NCBI GenBank assembly: GCA_027450105.1
Contig: DAIDKJ010000054.1
Span: forward strand, 1 to 7,892
Origin: Ferrovum sp.
GTDB lineage: Bacteria; Pseudomonadota; Gammaproteobacteria; Burkholderiales; Ferrovaceae
Reading direction: 5' to 3'
DNA length: 7,892 nucleotides
The translations under genes and the position numbers were made by a program. Positions 6,571 to 7,892 of this stretch are shown piece after piece. The notes below the pieces were generated by a model. That model did not search any database, had not been told where the DNA came from, and was given only the letters and a program-made list of their open reading frames with translations. How positions within the stretch are numbered: the first letter of the stretch is position 1; each line of letters opens with the position of its first letter.

Positions 6571-6861
6571 TGGCGCCCCCGACAGGAATCGAACCTGTAT
6601 CTGCCCCTTCATCCCACTACGGTTTTCACCGCCAGCTTGGCTGTTTGTGAGCTGGACTTTACCTTGGCCATGGGTAAACACCGGTAGGCCGCATCCGTCA
6701 AGTCTCTACACAGTCCCGGTTTACGGGCTTTGCTCGGTATTGCCTCGCCCGCAGCGGGCAGGGGGTTCACCGACTTTGAATGCATTCACACCCGGGCTTT
6801 CACCACGGGGTGCCCAAATTATTTCAGGAGGGGGCTGTTATATCCATTTAACTACGGGGAC
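6571..6861 (-). tRNA. tRNA-Arg (anticodon CCU), split by a group I intron
   Basis: The 5' exon is 6861-6826 (36 nt) and the 3' exon 6609-6571 (39 nt). Joined, they give a complete 75-nt cloverleaf with encoded CCA. The acceptor stem GTCCCCG pairs with CGGGGGC, with one T-G pair. The D-arm is GTTA/TAAC, the anticodon stem GCCCC/GGGGC, and the T-arm ACAGG-TTCGATT-CCTGT. The anticodon loop is CTCCTAA, giving CCU, which reads the arginine codon AGG. The intron interrupts the loop directly after the third anticodon base, U36, so without splicing the anticodon arm cannot form. Transcription is leftwards from a likely extended -10 about ten bases upstream, and a hairpin terminator follows. A ten-base palindrome (CAGGGCCCTG, 6563-6572) straddles the 3' end. 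tRNA identity is read directly from the bases; splicing is inferred. Confidence 0.93.
6610..6825 (-). ncRNA. Self-splicing group I intron (IC3-like) in the tRNA-Arg(CCU) anticodon loop
   Basis: This 216-nt ribozyme-type intron starts after exon U36 and ends in the expected terminal G. Intron positions count from 6825 down. P1 pairs exon CCU with the internal guide GGG (11-13), including the diagnostic U-G pair at the splice site, and extends through GAA/TTT. P2 is CACCC (14-18)/GGGTG (33-37) capped by GGT-GAAA-GCC. P3 is GCAT (43-46)/ATGC (132-135). P4 is CGGT (54-57)/ACCG (88-91). P6 is GCCCG (67-71)/CGGGC (75-79). P7 is GACTT (122-126)/AAGTC (167-171). P8 is GGCC (136-139)/GGCC (157-160). 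P9 elements include CGGT-GAAA-ACCG (195-206). Compared from memory with the Azoarcus tRNA-Ile intron, it shares stretches such as GTGTAGAGACT and GACGG, while P3 and P7 differ by compensating changes. UUU before the guide could pair with exon AAG as P10. It encodes no homing endonuclease. Confidence 0.92.
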
Positions 6862-6870
6862 CAAAGGATC

Positions 6871-6879
6871 ATTTTAACA
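6871..6879 (-). promoter_or_regulatory. Likely extended -10 promoter element of the tRNA-Arg gene
   Basis: On the minus strand TG-T-TAAAAT reads from 6879 to 6871, ending ten bases before the tRNA 5' end. It matches an extended -10 (TGnTATAAT) with one difference. I find no good -35 at the usual distance, which extended -10 promoters can tolerate. Confidence 0.5.
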
Positions 6880-6902
6880 TTGGGAAGAGGTGAGCGCAGC
6901 GC

Positions 6903-6931
6903 TTTACATGAGAATGATTATCATTTACAAT
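6903..6931 (+). promoter_or_regulatory. Sigma-70-type promoter of the cupredoxin-iron permease genes
   Basis: A -35 TTTACA (6903-6908) and a -10 TACAAT (6926-6931) each match consensus at five of six bases and are separated by the ideal 17 bases. Transcription would start near 6938, leaving about 50 bases before the cupredoxin start. The spacer is filled by the Fur box. Confidence 0.7.
6910..6928 (+). promoter_or_regulatory. Fur box (iron-responsive operator)
   Basis: The 19 bases match the classical Fur box (GATAATGATAATCATTATC) at 15 positions and contain a perfect palindrome, AATGAT-T-ATCATT (6913-6925). The site fills the spacer between -35 and -10 of the plus-strand promoter. Iron-loaded Fur bound there should block RNA polymerase, so the iron-uptake genes would be expressed when iron is scarce. 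It lies about 31 bases upstream of the tRNA -10 on the other strand and might also affect that promoter. Confidence 0.85.
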
Positions 6932-6976
6932 TTTTTCTCAGTGATTCATAAAACGTCATTCAACGAATGCAAACAA

Positions 6977-6981
6977 GAGGA
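6977..6981 (+). promoter_or_regulatory. Ribosome binding site GAGGA of the cupredoxin gene
   Basis: GAGGA, within AAGAGGAA, lies six bases before ATG 6988. It lies inside any reading frame begun at ATG 6967, so it argues for 6988 as the real start. Confidence 0.75.
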
Positions 6982-6987
6982 ACAGGA

Positions 6988-7368
6988 ATGGGATCGATGC
7001 ATGGAAGGGATCAAGTCCTGCGGGGTGTTGCACCGCGAGGATGGTTGTGTGCGGCCCTGATGACAGCCGTCGCCTGGACGCAAGCGGCGCAGGCCGATGT
7101 GTTGCTCACCTTGCATGCCGGACAGTTTGAGCCGCGTCAGCTGGAGATTCCTGCCGGGACCAAAACCCGAGTGGTATTACGCAATCAAGATACCTTGCCT
7201 GCCGAATTTGAAAGCGAGTCTCTGTCGCGCGAAGTTCTGGTGCCGGCACATGCCGAGGTGGCCTTTTATGTGGGACCACTGGATCCTGGGGCCTATGATT
7301 TTTTCAATGACTTCAATCATGCCGTGAAGGGCCAGGTCGTGGCCAAGGCCTTGGCGGGAGGACATTGA
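6988..7368 (+). CDS. Periplasmic cupredoxin-like protein of an FTR1-type iron importer
   Basis: The 126-residue precursor has a Sec signal peptide: arginines in the n-region, a hydrophobic stretch at about 19-31, and a likely cleavage after AQA (residue 36). The mature part, about 90 residues, is one cupredoxin-like beta-sandwich: FEPRQLEIPAGTKTRVVLRN, then PAEFESESLSREVLVPAH, then the LDPGAYDFFNDFNHAVKG end. The mature protein has no cysteine (the only one, C21, is in the signal peptide), so a classical type 1 copper site is not possible. E73, H88 and H111 are candidate metal ligands. Proteins of this kind accompany FTR1 permeases, as FtrB does in the Bordetella and Brucella FtrABCD ferrous-iron systems, where copper-assisted oxidation is proposed; the role here is inferred. 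Start 6988 is chosen from its ribosome site. The stop is one base before the permease ATG, so the two are co-translated from a Fur-controlled transcript. Confidence 0.82.
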   Translation: MGSMHGRDQVLRGVAPRGWLCAALMTAVAWTQAAQADVLLTLHAGQFEPRQLEIPAGTKTRVVLRNQDTLPAEFESESLSREVLVPAHAEVAFYVGPLDPGAYDFFNDFNHAVKGQVVAKALAGGH

Positions 7369-7369
7369 C

Positions 7370-7892
7370 ATGGGGGCTAGTGCTGTCATCATTTTCCGGG
7401 AAGTTCTGGAGGCCGCGTTGATCGTTGCTCTGGTGCTGGGGGCTAGTCGGGGTATTCCCCAGCGCGGGCGCTGGGTGCTGGCGGGAGTTGGTTTAGGGCT
7501 CACAGGAGCTGCCGGGGTGGCGTTTGTGGCCAGTACGGCCACCAATGCACTTTCGGGCGATGCGCAAGCACTCATCAATGCAGGAATTCTACTGGCAGCC
7601 GTGCTCATGTTGACCTGGCATAACGTCTGGATGGCTGCGCATGCCAAGGAGATGAAATCGGAACTGACGGCTGTGGGTCAGGCTGTTTCTTCGGGCAGCC
7701 GTCCCCTGACGGCTTTGCTCATGGTGACGGCTCTCGCGGTAATGCGTGAGGGGTCCGAAGCGGTACTGTTTATGTGGGCGCTGGCAACTGGCGGTGATTC
7801 CGGATCTGCTCTGGTGCTGGGCGGGATGCTGGGGGCAGGTGCTGGCGTGGTGGCTGGAATCTTGCTGTACCGTGGCCTGGTTCGTATTCCCT
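7370..7892 (+). CDS. FTR1/EfeU-family high-affinity iron permease (partial, 3' end outside window)
   Basis: The first 174 residues are present and the frame stays open to the window end. The hallmark REXXE motifs of FTR1/EfeU iron permeases are both visible within hydrophobic segments: REVLE at residues 10-14 (helix 1) and REGSE at 126-130 (helix 4). Their glutamates carry iron through the inner membrane in this family. The order of segments, with a charged loop HAKEMKSEL at about 91-99 between them, is typical, and full-length members have roughly 270-290 residues and seven helices, so around 100 residues are missing here. GGGAGG (7356-7361) lies eight bases before the ATG. The start follows the cupredoxin stop by one base, so the genes are translationally linked. 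The partners P19-like FtrA and ferredoxin FtrD, if present, would lie downstream beyond the window; an EfeU-type arrangement without them is also possible. Confidence 0.92.
   Translation, partial: MGASAVIIFREVLEAALIVALVLGASRGIPQRGRWVLAGVGLGLTGAAGVAFVASTATNALSGDAQALINAGILLAAVLMLTWHNVWMAAHAKEMKSELTAVGQAVSSGSRPLTALLMVTALAVMREGSEAVLFMWALATGGDSGSALVLGGMLGAGAGVVAGILLYRGLVRIP

Noticed and set aside
6560..6877. Open reading frames on both strands across the tRNA-Arg locus
   Set aside because: They lie over tRNA exons and intron core helices, show no known domain and in particular no LAGLIDADG or other homing-endonuclease motif. The RNA explanation accounts for every conserved stretch.

Overview
The window reads as chromosomal DNA from a moderately GC-rich Gram-negative proteobacterium. 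Supporting signs are a FabI-type enoyl-ACP reductase, a MaoC-Pta fusion, two HD-GYP proteins, a Sec-exported cupredoxin beside an FTR1-type iron permease under a near-consensus Fur box, and a tRNA with encoded CCA. An acid- or iron-adapted group such as Acidithiobacillia, or a related beta/gamma lineage, is a guess from gene content and not proven by the sequence.

Layout. Positions 1-204 are a leader with inverted repeats before a TerC/YjbE-family membrane protein (205-900, +). A PAS-PAS-HD-GYP protein follows (993-2384, +). It meets tail to tail, with 34 bases between stop codons, a second HD-GYP protein on the minus strand (2419-4065). The N-terminus of that second protein is an ethylene-receptor-like copper-binding membrane domain, followed by a coiled coil and a GAF domain. 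Upstream on the minus strand lie a MaoC-phosphotransacetylase fusion (4108-5559) and fabI (5648-6421). All three minus-strand genes point the same way, with gaps of 88 and 42 bases. Next comes a minus-strand intrinsic terminator (6475-6495) and a tRNA-Arg(CCU) gene (6571-6861) interrupted by a 216-nt group I intron. Across a short divergent intergenic region holding a Fur-box promoter lies a plus-strand cupredoxin-FTR1 pair, which runs off the window end.

How the genes fit together. The two HD-GYP proteins keep their metal-site motifs and should degrade cyclic di-GMP in response to different inputs: PAS ligands or redox state for one, and possibly ethylene through Cu(I), plus a GAF ligand, for the other. 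FabI and MaoC-Pta link acyl-chain metabolism with acyl-phosphate/CoA exchange, but no acetate kinase is visible. The cupredoxin-permease pair is a candidate iron-importer module repressed by Fur-Fe(II).

The least ordinary items are the intron-containing tRNA gene, whose P1, P3, P7, P8 and P9 elements can be traced by hand, and the ethylene-receptor-like/HD-GYP fusion, in which six residues needed for ethylene and copper binding in plant ETR1 recur at identical spacing.
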